Assembly: GCA_017459965.1 (NCBI GenBank)
Contig: JAFUBW010000009.1
Coordinates: 1-42,535, forward strand
Origin: Bacilli bacterium
Lineage (GTDB): Bacteria; Bacillota_I; Bacilli_A; RF39; UBA660
DNA length: 42,535 bases
Direction: 5' to 3'
Shown: piece by piece, positions 7,965-16,337 of the stretch
Layout: every line of letters starts with the position of its first letter
Numbering within the stretch: position 1 is the first letter of the stretch
The notes under the pieces: model-generated
The model's database searches: none
What the model saw: the letters and a program-made list of their open reading frames with translations, nothing else
What the model was told of the DNA's origin: nothing
Made by a program: the position numbers and the translations under genes

Positions 7965-10010
7965 TGAGCATCCACAAGCTGCAGTTGCACATGTATTAGT
8001 AGTATAAGATGTTGATGTTGTACATCTACGATCTTGGAAACAATAATATGGACTATATTTACCATTCTTTTTAGTACATGATGATATTTTATATCTGTGA
8101 GTCAAATAACCATTTTTATAAGTACAAATATCTCCGAATCCAGGAATATTACATCCAGTAGACCCAACTGAACAACTAGAAGTTTGTCCATAATAATCAC
8201 AATCTCCATTATTAACCCAAGAGCCACAACTTGTAGAAGTATGTGCTGTTGTACCACAATCTGAATGTTGACATGTATTATATGATGAACATCCACATGA
8301 TGAATCAGATCCATATCTTATCCATTGTGCTGTTAGAGTTTCATTTCCTGCTGTTGTATATTTATCATCTGGTAATCTATAGTTTGCACTACTTCTTCTT
8401 CCTTCTGCTTTACCCCATTTTACCCAATGGTCCATTAATCCTTGATAGCTTGTTCCATATACATTTCGTACATCTTTATATGTATTTGAATAATATGTTG
8501 CGTTAAATGAACCTGATGTATACCATCCTATGAATATATATCCACCTCTACTTGGTGTTGGTAATGATCCATATGTACTATCATAAGTTACTGTTTTTGT
8601 TTTTGGTGATACTGAACCACCATTTGGATTAAATGTTATTGTATATGTATTTGCTTTCCAGTGTGCTGTTAGGGTTTCATTTCCTACAGTTTTATATACA
8701 CTATTTGCATTTCTACTTGCACCTGATGAATTATACCATCCAGTAAATGTATACCCTGGTCTTGATGGTGTTGGTAGTGTTCCATATTTGCTATCATATG
8801 TTACTGTCTTTTTATTTGGTGATACTAATCCTCCTGCTGGTTCAAATACTAAAGTATAATTATTTGCTTTCCACTGTGCATAGTAAGTTACTGTTCCACT
8901 TGTTGCTGCATTTTTTATACTTACATTTGGTGCTAATACATATCCTGCGTTTGCTTTCTTCCATCCTTGGAATGTGTAACCAGTTCGTGTAAATCCATTT
9001 GCTTTTAGACTACATGCTGCATCATATGTACATGTATGACTTGTTGTTGTTCCTCCTGTTGCTCCATTTCCATTATATGCTACTGTGAATGTATTAGCTT
9101 TCCACTGTGCATAGTAAGTTACTGTTCCACTTGTTGCTGCATTTTTTATACTAGCTCCTGGTGCTAACATATTTCCTGCATTACCTTTCTTCCATCCTTG
9201 GAATGTGTAACCAGTTTTTGTAAACCCATTTGCTTTTAAATAACATTCTTGATCATATGTACATATATGACTTGTTGTTGTTCCTCCTGTTGCTCCATTA
9301 CCTGCATATGCAACTGTGAATGTATTTGCTTCCCAATTTGCTGTATATTGAATTGTTGTTTTTATTGTTACGGTATTTTTCTCTAATTTTTTTCCGTTTG
9401 CGAACCAACCTTTAAATGTATATCCTGTTTTTTGTACAGTTGGTACTTGTACTTCTTGTCCAAATTTACCTACTACTTCTGTTTCTCCACTTATGATTTG
9501 ACCACCATTTGGATTAAATGTTATTGTATAATCTAATAATTTTTTATTTTGATATACTATTTTTAAATCTTCATTATCTCTGTTTTTCTTTATATATATT
9601 GTTATTACATAATATTCATGAGTTCCTAAATGTTTTTCTACTTTATATGTTTTATGATCACTATTTTCTCTTATTGATACTTTATCTGGTAATTCATATA
9701 TTGTTCCACCATATATTATTTGATTATTATCTTTATTAACTTCTATATCTTTATCAATATCTTTTAATTTAATTTTACCTGATTCTTCTGTAACTCCTTT
9801 AAAATCTTCCGCATCATACGCTACTTCTAAATCATCATATACATGTTTTAATAAATTATTTTCATATACTGAATATTCTTCATTTACTAGTAAATCATTG
9901 TTTTTATTTGTTAGTACTATTACTGTTCTTAGTAAATATATCATTACAACTGTTATTAAAACAAAACTTACTATAACTTCTACTATCGTATATCCTTTTT
10001 TATTTTTCAT
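7941..10010 (-). CDS. Prepilin-like surface protein with InlB-type repeats and Cys-rich tail
   Basis: The N-terminus MKNKKGYTIVEVIVSF is a type IV prepilin signature: basic leader, Gly6 before the cleavage point, Tyr7, Glu11 at mature position 5, and a hydrophobic helix to about residue 33. Residues 34-160 form a pilin-like domain. From about 160 to 563 there are five InlB_B (Listeria-Bacteroides) repeats, each with GYTFxGW and an ending like YxAxW. Repeats 2 and 3 are nearly identical 77-residue units. The fifth repeat is interrupted by a block with DVRNVYGTSY and GKAEGRR, resembling a common surface-protein motif. The last 126 residues hold 16 cysteines, with a CGCSSYNxC motif at both ends. 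The presumed role is a pilus-displayed or envelope-anchored adhesin. It shares strand and context with the prepilin at 10019 and a divergent PilB-like ATPase. Confidence 0.8.
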   Translation of the reverse strand: MKNKKGYTIVEVIVSFVLITVVMIYLLRTVIVLTNKNNDLLVNEEYSVYENNLLKHVYDDLEVAYDAEDFKGVTEESGKIKLKDIDKDIEVNKDNNQIIYGGTIYELPDKVSIRENSDHKTYKVEKHLGTHEYYVITIYIKKNRDNEDLKIVYQNKKLLDYTITFNPNGGQIISGETEVVGKFGQEVQVPTVQKTGYTFKGWFANGKKLEKNTVTIKTTIQYTANWEANTFTVAYAGNGATGGTTTSHICTYDQECYLKANGFTKTGYTFQGWKKGNAGNMLAPGASIKNAATSGTVTYYAQWKANTFTVAYNGNGATGGTTTSHTCTYDAACSLKANGFTRTGYTFQGWKKANAGYVLAPNVSIKNAATSGTVTYYAQWKANNYTLVFEPAGGLVSPNKKTVTYDSKYGTLPTPSRPGYTFTGWYNSSGASRNANSVYKTVGNETLTAHWKANTYTITFNPNGGSVSPKTKTVTYDSTYGSLPTPSRGGYIFIGWYTSGSFNATYYSNTYKDVRNVYGTSYQGLMDHWVKWGKAEGRRSSANYRLPDDKYTTAGNETLTAQWIRYGSDSSCGCSSYNTCQHSDCGTTAHTSTSCGSWVNNGDCDYYGQTSSCSVGSTGCNIPGFGDICTYKNGYLTHRYKISSCTKKNGKYSPYYCFQDRRCTTSTSYTTNTCATAACGCSSYNSCYY
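8871..9332. repeat. Two tandem near-identical 231-bp coding repeats
   Basis: The unit beginning CCACTGTGCATAGTAAG at 8871 recurs at 9102, exactly 231 bases (77 codons) later, with few differences. Both encode InlB-type repeats inside the prepilin-like gene. In-frame gain or loss of units by recombination would keep the gene open. Confidence 0.85.
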
Positions 10011-10018
10011 TTTATCAC

Positions 10019-10489
10019 CTACTCATCACATTCAGAACCTACTATTGAATAACTATCATCATTATATATAACTATATATTTATACTCACATAAATTATAA
10101 GTATTATTATCGTTATATTCTGATAGAAATTTTTTTAATCTAATACTTATATTTTCATCTTTAATTAAATTTTCTATATTTTTCTTTGAATAAAATATTT
10201 CTTTTATATTTAATTCATCTTTAATTGCGCTATCAAAATCAGTTATTTGTACATAATCTTTATTTTCTTCACTAAAAGATTCTATATAATATTTTTCTTG
10301 ATCAGAAAATAATTTTTTTATTTGATATGCATTATATATTCCTTGAGCTGTATTAAATTTAGTAATTTCATTATCTTCTTTAATATAATAATTCATTATT
10401 ATTGCATAAACCATTGTAATAACTGTTGCGACTACTGTAATTGCGATTATAGTTTCAGCAAGTAAATAACCTTTACTATTTTTTATCAT
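10019..10489 (-). CDS. Type IV prepilin-like (pseudopilin) protein
   Basis: A 156-residue protein starting MIKNSKGYLLAETIIAITVV: a short basic leader, Gly-Tyr cleavage site, and Glu at mature position 5, then a hydrophobic helix and a small acidic C-terminal domain with two cysteines (CEY and SECDE). This is the signature of class 3 signal peptides cut by a prepilin peptidase. The frame is open upstream to 10606, but that would put the pilin signal 39 residues inside, and GTAGGTGAGA sits before the ATG at 10489. It is followed 8 bases later by the repeat-bearing prepilin, so the two form one operon divergent from the PilB-like gene. No prepilin peptidase is seen in the window. Confidence 0.85.
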   Translation of the reverse strand: MIKNSKGYLLAETIIAITVVATVITMVYAIIMNYYIKEDNEITKFNTAQGIYNAYQIKKLFSDQEKYYIESFSEENKDYVQITDFDSAIKDELNIKEIFYSKKNIENLIKDENISIRLKKFLSEYNDNNTYNLCEYKYIVIYNDDSYSIVGSECDE

Positions 10490-10506
10490 TTTTATCTCAC
10501 CTACTA

Positions 10507-10535
10507 TTGATATTATTACAAATTTATTATATAAT
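10507..10535 (+). promoter_or_regulatory. Promoter of the PilB-like gene
   Basis: TTGATA (10507-10512), a 17-base spacer, then TATAAT (10530-10535): a near-consensus sigma-A type promoter 70 bases before the ATG. The same interval must also hold the divergent prepilin promoter. Confidence 0.75.
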
Positions 10536-10604
10536 ATTTTTAGAATAAATACTAGAGAAAATCTGTATTTTATGTAAAGAAAGAATAAAAAAGGGGTAAT
10601 ATAC

Positions 10605-11843
10605 ATGCTTAAAACATTTGATTTTGAAAAATTACCTATTGTTGAGATAGTAAATGAAATTATTATTGATGCAACTAAAAACAGGGCCAGTGATATTCAC
10701 TTTGACCCTCTTTCTGATACATTAAAAGTAAGAATTAGAATTGATGGTAGACTTATTGATTATTGTTCTATACCAAACGATTATAAAAGAAATTTAATAA
10801 CAAGAGTTAAGATAATCGCTGGTATGAACATTACTGAAAATAGACTTCCTCAAGATGGTGCGATTAAAACATCATTAAATGGTGTCCCTCTTGATATGCG
10901 TGTATCTTCATTACCTACTAATGCTGGTGAAAAAATAGTTATTCGTATATTAGACTATTCAATGAGTATTCAAGGACTTGAAAAACTAGGATTTACTAAA
11001 GATAATTATGATAAAATAATAAAAATGATAAATATTCCAAATGGAATTATATTAGTTACTGGTGCCACTGGTACTGGTAAATCTACAACAGTATATTCTG
11101 TTTTACAAAAACTAAATAAAGAAGAAGCAAATATAATTACTGTTGAAGATCCAGTTGAAATGGATTTACCTGGTATTAACCAAGTACAAGTAAGTAGTGA
11201 AATTGGTTTAACATTTGCTAATGTACTTAGATCTATATTAAGACAAGACCCTGATATTATAATGATTGGGGAAATTCGTGATGATGAAACTGCTACTATA
11301 GCTGTAAGAGCATCTATTACTGGACATTTAGTATTATCTACTCTTCATACAAATGACTCGCTTAATACTATTGAAAGACTTTTAGATATGGAAGTTGAAA
11401 GATATCTACTTGCTGCTTCTCTATCTGGTATAGTATCTCAAAAATTAGCTAGAAAATTATGCCCTTATTGTAGAAAAAAAATACAAACTAATCAATATCA
11501 AAAGCATTTATTTAAAAAGAATTTAGGCGTTGAATTAAATGAAATATTTATAGCTGGTGATGGTTGTGAACATTGTATGAATGGTTATAGTGGTCGTATT
11601 GCTATTCATGAAGTTTTATTAATAAATGAAGATATTAGAGATGCTATTTCTAATAATGTAAAAAAAGAAGAATTAAAAGAATTAGTATATAAAGGTGATG
11701 TTAAAACATTACTTCAAGATGGTTTATTAAAAGTAGCTAATGGTTTAACTACATTTGAAGAAATAATTAGATTAATTGAATTGGACGCTGAAGATATAAT
11801 TATTCAAAAAAATGAATTAGATGAAGTAATTGAAACAAAATAA
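10605..11843 (+). CDS. Type II secretion / type IV pilus assembly ATPase (PilB/GspE family)
   Basis: A hexameric ATPase that powers pilus or pseudopilus assembly from the cytoplasmic side. Walker A is GATGTGKS at 153-160, followed by VEDPVE (Asp box) and the Walker B/arginine region DPDIIMIGEIRDDETA. A zinc site follows from two Cys pairs (CPYC and CEHC), then GYSGRIAIHEVL, all diagnostic. At 412 residues it lacks the extra N-terminal MshEN-type domain of long PilB proteins and is closer in size to ComGA/short GspE forms. It faces two prepilin genes, its probable substrates. The partner platform protein (PilC/ComGB) and the peptidase are not in the window. GGGG precedes the ATG. Confidence 0.93.
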   Translation: MLKTFDFEKLPIVEIVNEIIIDATKNRASDIHFDPLSDTLKVRIRIDGRLIDYCSIPNDYKRNLITRVKIIAGMNITENRLPQDGAIKTSLNGVPLDMRVSSLPTNAGEKIVIRILDYSMSIQGLEKLGFTKDNYDKIIKMINIPNGIILVTGATGTGKSTTVYSVLQKLNKEEANIITVEDPVEMDLPGINQVQVSSEIGLTFANVLRSILRQDPDIIMIGEIRDDETATIAVRASITGHLVLSTLHTNDSLNTIERLLDMEVERYLLAASLSGIVSQKLARKLCPYCRKKIQTNQYQKHLFKKNLGVELNEIFIAGDGCEHCMNGYSGRIAIHEVLLINEDIRDAISNNVKKEELKELVYKGDVKTLLQDGLLKVANGLTTFEEIIRLIELDAEDIIIQKNELDEVIETK

Positions 11844-11872
11844 AATTACAGTTATTAAACTGTAATTTTTTT
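11842..11872 (+). terminator. Intrinsic terminator of the PilB-like gene
   Basis: AAAATTACAG pairs with CTGTAATTTT over an 8-base loop, followed by a T run. The convergent gene ends 31 bases further on. Confidence 0.8.
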
Positions 11873-11902
11873 AAACTATATTTTATTATTAAAAGCACAT
11901 AT

Positions 11903-12955
11903 CTACTTTTTTAATTCTTTTAATTTATTATTAATATTATATTTTTTAGTATTTATTGCATTAATAATCTTATTATATAAATCATCAAAGTTATTGGCAT
12001 TAAATTCATATGCAATTTCATCTATAATAGTTTCCTTTATTAATAATTTACCATTTAATATATCATCTACTTTTCCTACTCCACAATGAAGTTTAGTTGA
12101 TAATTGTTTTATAGATAAATTATACAAATCTGCATATTCTTTTATAAAACTAAGATTATATCTTGTAATACCATCTTTATCTATAATTTTATTTGATATA
12201 ATTATTTCATTTGATTCTTTAGATTCCTCTTTTATCTCTATTTTATCTTCTTTAGGTTTAATATGTTTTTTTAATTCATTTCGTTTTTTTAAAAGTTCTT
12301 CTTTATATTTATAAAATTGTATTTTCTCTTCTATAATATTTTTTAATTCATCGTAAGAAGAAACATTAAATAGACCACATAATATATCAAGATCATCTTT
12401 TTCTATTTTTTTTGTTCCTAATAATATTTGATTAAATGATTTCATGCTATATGATAAGATATTCGCATAAGCTCTGCTTTCTATTCCATACAATTCTATA
12501 TATTCTTTAAAGAATGAAATATCATACATTTTTTCTTCACATAAATTGTGCTTATTATTGCTTAATATAATATATTTCATATTGTCAACGATATTAGAAC
12601 TCAATAATTCTTTATCATTATATCTATTTTTTAATAATTCAATAGCATCCTCATATATTTTATTAATTTCATTTGGTTGTAAATTATATTTAGGATTTTT
12701 AACAATTAACTTTTTTAAATAGTTATATTTATCAATTATCATAATAGTTAAATCGATATTATCATTTTTTATTTCATTTACAATATATTTTCCAATTCTT
12801 CTATCAAAATGAAATATAATTTCACTTTCATCTTGAATATTTTTAACTTTTTCAAAATTTTCTTTTAAAATATTTTTTGGTATATCTAATGATGAATATT
12901 TAGAAAATTGTTGTTGTTTTAATAAATTAATATCAATTTTCTTTTGTTCTTTCAT
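11903..12955 (-). CDS. Uncharacterised protein with two related HTH-like regions
   Basis: I do not recognise the whole protein (350 residues, charged, no membrane segment). Two segments resemble each other. Residues 144-212 start YDISFFKEYIELYGIESRAY and include LGTKKIEKDDLDILCGLFNVSSYDELKNII. Residues 266-334 start YNLSFIKEYADLYNLSIKQL and include LNGKLLIKETIIDEIAYEFNANNFDDLYNKI. Both look like the helices of an Xre-type HTH (short helix, recognition helix, G-K turn, final helix), joined by a Lys/Glu-rich linker. The gene has its own promoter with an inverted repeat right after the -10 element, which suggests autoregulation. DNA binding is inferred. Confidence 0.7.
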   Translation of the reverse strand: MKEQKKIDINLLKQQQFSKYSSLDIPKNILKENFEKVKNIQDESEIIFHFDRRIGKYIVNEIKNDNIDLTIMIIDKYNYLKKLIVKNPKYNLQPNEINKIYEDAIELLKNRYNDKELLSSNIVDNMKYIILSNNKHNLCEEKMYDISFFKEYIELYGIESRAYANILSYSMKSFNQILLGTKKIEKDDLDILCGLFNVSSYDELKNIIEEKIQFYKYKEELLKKRNELKKHIKPKEDKIEIKEESKESNEIIISNKIIDKDGITRYNLSFIKEYADLYNLSIKQLSTKLHCGVGKVDDILNGKLLIKETIIDEIAYEFNANNFDDLYNKIINAINTKKYNINNKLKELKK

Positions 12956-12987
12956 TTATACCACCTCACTATTTCTTTACTTTTATG

Positions 12988-13043
12988 ACAAATACACCCC
13001 TATTTGTTTGAAAGTATTATACATATTTTAAAAAAAAATGCAA
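12988..13043 (-). promoter_or_regulatory. Promoter with overlapping inverted repeat (possible operator) of gene 11903-12955
   Basis: On the minus strand TTGCAT (13038-13043), a 16-base spacer and TATAAT (13016-13021) form a good promoter. About ten bases past the -10 element an inverted repeat, ACAAATA, six bases, TATTTGT (12988-13007), covers the expected start of transcription. It could be an operator or a 5' leader hairpin. Confidence 0.6.
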
Positions 13044-13069
13044 GAAAAAACTATCTTTTTGATAGTTTT
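13044..13069 (-). terminator. Intrinsic terminator after gene 13068-13337
   Basis: AAAACTATC pairs with GATAGTTTT over five bases, followed on the minus strand by a T run. It touches the stop codon of the upstream small membrane protein gene. Confidence 0.75.
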
Positions 13070-13337
13070 AGTCGATTTTTATGAAAGGTTCTAAAAAATT
13101 ATAACCAAAGAAATATACTAATGAAGCAAATATTATTAAGAAAACAATAAGTCCGATTTGAATTTTAGTTATTTTTTGTTGTCTTATTTCTTCTAATTTT
13201 TTATCTTCTTCATATGCATCAATTACTTCTTCGTTAGAATTATCAAATAATCTATCTAAAGAAATAATCTCTTTAGAATTATTAGTAGATTCGCTTTTTG
13301 TAAAATCTTCATCTAAAACTTCTATTTCTTCGTTCAT
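13068..13337 (-). CDS. Small acidic protein with one C-terminal membrane segment
   Basis: An 89-residue protein I do not recognise. Residues 1-60 are strongly acidic (for example EEIEVLDEDF and EEDKKLEEIRQQK), followed by a hydrophobic helix at about 62-80 and a short tail ending EPFIKID. The layout suggests a cytoplasmic acidic domain tethered to the membrane. It lies 14 bases after hemW on the same strand with a clear ribosome binding site (AGGAGG), so the two are probably cotranscribed. Confidence 0.75.
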   Translation of the reverse strand: MNEEIEVLDEDFTKSESTNNSKEIISLDRLFDNSNEEVIDAYEEDKKLEEIRQQKITKIQIGLIVFLIIFASLVYFFGYNFLEPFIKID

Positions 13338-13351
13338 AATTAACCTCCTTT

Positions 13352-14431
13352 TTATATTAATTTAACTAATATATCATTAGATACATATAAATATTTATCA
13401 TTTATATAAATATTTTCATTATCATTAATTAAATATCCTTGTTTTATAAGATTATTAATATTTTGATAACTTAATATATCTATTTTATATTTTTTATAAA
13501 ATTCTTTTATATTTATTCCTTTTATTTTTCTAAATCCTAATATTAATTCATATTTTATTTTATCTTTTTTTGTTAATGTTTCATATTCTTTTTCATAATT
13601 TCTATTTAGGTATTTAGTTAAATTTTTTGTATTTGTATATCTTATATTATTAATATAACCTGAAGCACCTAATCCAAATCCATAATATTTCTCATTATTC
13701 CAATATGTTAAATTATGTTTTGATTCAAATCCTTTTTTTGAATAGTTACTTATTTCATATCTATCATATATATCATTAAATTTATTAAATATTAATTCAT
13801 ACATTTTATAATCTAATTCTGAATCAATATTTTTGATATTATCTATATATAATTTTGTATTTTTTTCAATCATTAATGAATAGCATGATACATGTGTTAC
13901 ATCTAAATTTATTATTTTATCTAAATCATTTTGTAAATCTTCTAATGATTGATCTTTAAGTGCATATATTAAATCTATATTAATGTTATTAAAATACTTT
14001 TTAACTAAATTTATTTTATCATTAATGATATTACTACTATAATTTCTATTTAAAAATCTTAAATATTTATCATTAAATGATTCAATACCTATACTTATTC
14101 TATTAACATTATTATATTTAAATAATTTTAATTTTTCTTCTGTTATATCTTCTATATTACACTCTATTGTAAATTCATAATCTTTATTTATCTTAAAGAT
14201 TTTTATTATTTTAAATAATTTATTTAATTCTTCAATATTTAATGATGAAGGAGTTCCACCACCAATATAAATTGTTTTTAATTCTTCATCTTTATAATTA
14301 TTTTTAATTTCATATTCAAGTGAATCTAAATAATCATTTATCCATTTTTTATTGTAAAATACTTTGCAAAAATCGCAATATGAACATATTGTTTTACAAA
14401 ATGGTATATGAATATATACTGACTTTACCAT
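13352..14431 (-). CDS. hemW: Radical SAM heme chaperone HemW
   Basis: A radical SAM protein of 359 residues, the usual HemW length. The cluster-binding motif is HIPFCKTICSYCDFC, with Cys12, Cys16, Cys19 and the extra Cys22 that marks HemW rather than coproporphyrinogen dehydrogenase HemN. GGGTPSSL follows at about 58-65, and IGIESFND and a C-terminal wing domain complete the pattern. HemW is often mis-annotated as an oxygen-independent coproporphyrinogen oxidase; known members bind heme and transfer it. No heme biosynthesis gene is in the window. In Firmicutes hemW commonly lies near lepA and hrcA, which are absent here. Confidence 0.92.
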   Translation of the reverse strand: MVKSVYIHIPFCKTICSYCDFCKVFYNKKWINDYLDSLEYEIKNNYKDEELKTIYIGGGTPSSLNIEELNKLFKIIKIFKINKDYEFTIECNIEDITEEKLKLFKYNNVNRISIGIESFNDKYLRFLNRNYSSNIINDKINLVKKYFNNINIDLIYALKDQSLEDLQNDLDKIINLDVTHVSCYSLMIEKNTKLYIDNIKNIDSELDYKMYELIFNKFNDIYDRYEISNYSKKGFESKHNLTYWNNEKYYGFGLGASGYINNIRYTNTKNLTKYLNRNYEKEYETLTKKDKIKYELILGFRKIKGINIKEFYKKYKIDILSYQNINNLIKQGYLINDNENIYINDKYLYVSNDILVKLI

Positions 14432-14450
14432 AGATACCCCCTAGTTATTA

Positions 14451-16181
14451 TTATTTATACCATGTATTTTTAATACTTATATTATCACTGTTTGGTCTTG
14501 GATTTGGTAAATCAAATTTAGTTGTTAGTGGTATTTTAAATGCTGATCCAAACATAAGAGCAAATCCCGGTTGTAATGATTTTATTTTCATTATCATTTC
14601 ATCTGTTATATTAGGAACTATTTTTCTTACATATTCTATATCTGTTGGATTGTTAAGTCTGAATATTATATAGTTAGATGCTTGTGATAAAGTTGTATCA
14701 GATAGTTCAGAAGGTCTTTGAGTTATTAAGCATAAAATAACACCATATTTTCTACCTTCTTTAGCAATTTTTTCAAATATATTATATCCTAATAATTCAA
14801 CATCAATATCATTTTGAACATATCTATGTGCTTCTTCAATGAATATATGTATTGGTCTTGAACCTCTTGGTGTAACTCTAAATGATGATTCTAGTAACAT
14901 TTTTGATAAGATTTTTATAACTATTTTAGCTTGTCTATCAGTAATAGAATTTATATTAAAATTAACTATTGGATTTTTACCATCATTATTTAATGATTTT
15001 ACATAGTCTTCTTTTGATATATATTTATCATATCTAAAGAACATTCCAAATTCACCATCAATTAATGATTTTAATCTAACTTTTAATGAGTTAACTTTAT
15101 CATATATTGCATCACTTTTTAATGTTCCTTCTGAAATAAATGCAAGTTCTAAAGCTTCATATAAGTTTTCTAAAGTATAATACATTTCTCCATTTGGTAA
15201 ATTAAGTTCAATATCATTAGATATAAATTTACCAATAAATTCAGATACTAATTGCATTTCTGATATTTTATTTTCTTTATCAAGTTGTAAACATTGTTTT
15301 AGTGTTCTTGTCCAACCTGGTACAACTACTTGTGTTTCAGTATTTAATGTCTTAGTCGGAAAACTAGTTAAAATAGCAATTATTTGGTCTCTTATTTGCG
15401 CAGCTGTTTTACCTGAATAAAGAATTTCTTTTATTGCTCTTGCAATTATATCATTTTTACATTTTAATTGTTCTTCTTCTGTTTTATTAAAAATTGTAAC
15501 TACTCTAAGCATTTTTTCAATTATTGGAAGTTGCGTAAAGTTTTCTGCTTGAAGTAAAAGTGCTAAATCTTCTATATTAAGTAAGTGTACTGGTATTTTT
15601 ATAATTTCATTTTTTTGATCTTTTAAATCAGTTGTATATGATTTATAATTAATTCCATTAAATCCAGCAAGTGCATTTTCATATTCACCAAATACATCAA
15701 ATATAAACATATTTGATTTTGGTCTTATATTAGTTGAAAAAATATTTTGGAAAAGTCTTGCAACTGCACTTGATTTACCACTACCTGAATTACCTACTAT
15801 TGCAGAATGATTTGAAAAGAAAATATCTGGATTAAGATTAATTGGATAATTTGAATAAAGTGGTAATCTACCAAAATTAATAGCATAATTAGAATTTTCA
15901 AAATCTATTATTTGATTTAATTCATCTTTTGTAATTATTCTAATTGTAGATGCAAAAGATGGCTTAGTATTAACACCTGATATAAATTGATTATTAATTA
16001 TTTCTCCAAGTAAACTAATAGTAGCATACTTTAAATCTATTTCTATTATTTCTCCGATTAATTTTTTTCCTTGACATTCAATAGCAACATGTAAATTAGA
16101 TAATCCTGTTTTATTAGTTACATCTATTGCAAGTTCTACTTTTAATATATTCCCATTTATTGATATTATTTTACCAAGCAT
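14451..16181 (-). CDS. HerA-like hexameric ATPase (DUF87)
   Basis: A 576-residue protein of the HerA/FtsK superfamily. An N-terminal HAS-barrel-like domain (about 1-100) precedes Walker A GNSGSGKS (130-137). Walker B is the HerA-type IFIEEAHR at about 445-452, followed by the sensor region GVILCLITQRPSELS and the LNNPTDIEYVRKIVP segment. HerA ATPases pump or process DNA ends with a nuclease partner such as NurA, or pair with SIR2 or other effectors in defence systems. No partner is adjacent: neighbours are hemW and gpr, so this looks like the orphan HerA found in conserved chromosomal positions rather than a defence island. Start ATG at 16181 with AGGAAGG upstream. Confidence 0.88.
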   Translation of the reverse strand: MLGKIISINGNILKVELAIDVTNKTGLSNLHVAIECQGKKLIGEIIEIDLKYATISLLGEIINNQFISGVNTKPSFASTIRIITKDELNQIIDFENSNYAINFGRLPLYSNYPINLNPDIFFSNHSAIVGNSGSGKSSAVARLFQNIFSTNIRPKSNMFIFDVFGEYENALAGFNGINYKSYTTDLKDQKNEIIKIPVHLLNIEDLALLLQAENFTQLPIIEKMLRVVTIFNKTEEEQLKCKNDIIARAIKEILYSGKTAAQIRDQIIAILTSFPTKTLNTETQVVVPGWTRTLKQCLQLDKENKISEMQLVSEFIGKFISNDIELNLPNGEMYYTLENLYEALELAFISEGTLKSDAIYDKVNSLKVRLKSLIDGEFGMFFRYDKYISKEDYVKSLNNDGKNPIVNFNINSITDRQAKIVIKILSKMLLESSFRVTPRGSRPIHIFIEEAHRYVQNDIDVELLGYNIFEKIAKEGRKYGVILCLITQRPSELSDTTLSQASNYIIFRLNNPTDIEYVRKIVPNITDEMIMKIKSLQPGFALMFGSAFKIPLTTKFDLPNPRPNSDNISIKNTWYK

Positions 16182-16337
16182 AAAAACACCTTCCTATTCT
16201 TATATATAATTTTATCATAAAAAAAGAAAATAGTTAATACCTATTTCTTATTTTATAAAACTTTTAAATGAAAATCTTATAGTAAATATCAGTACTTAAA
16301 AATTAATAACTAGTATCACTACTCTTTTTATTATTTT

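Noticed and set aside
8747-8992. Plus-strand hydrophobic frame opposite the repeat region
   Set aside because: Its Leu/Val/His-rich composition is what the complement of the InlB-repeat codons produces; no start signal is present.
8871-9332. Repeats as a possible CRISPR or MITE array
   Set aside because: The 231-base period equals 77 codons and both units are in frame inside an open gene with clear InlB-type motifs.
10490-10606. N-terminal extension of the prepilin to 10606
   Set aside because: It would bury the class 3 signal peptide 39 residues inside the protein; the ATG at 10489 has a ribosome binding site and the correct leader length.
14451-16181. Anti-phage defence system built on HerA
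   Set aside because: No SIR2, DUF4297, NurA or other effector is adjacent, and the neighbours are conserved housekeeping genes.
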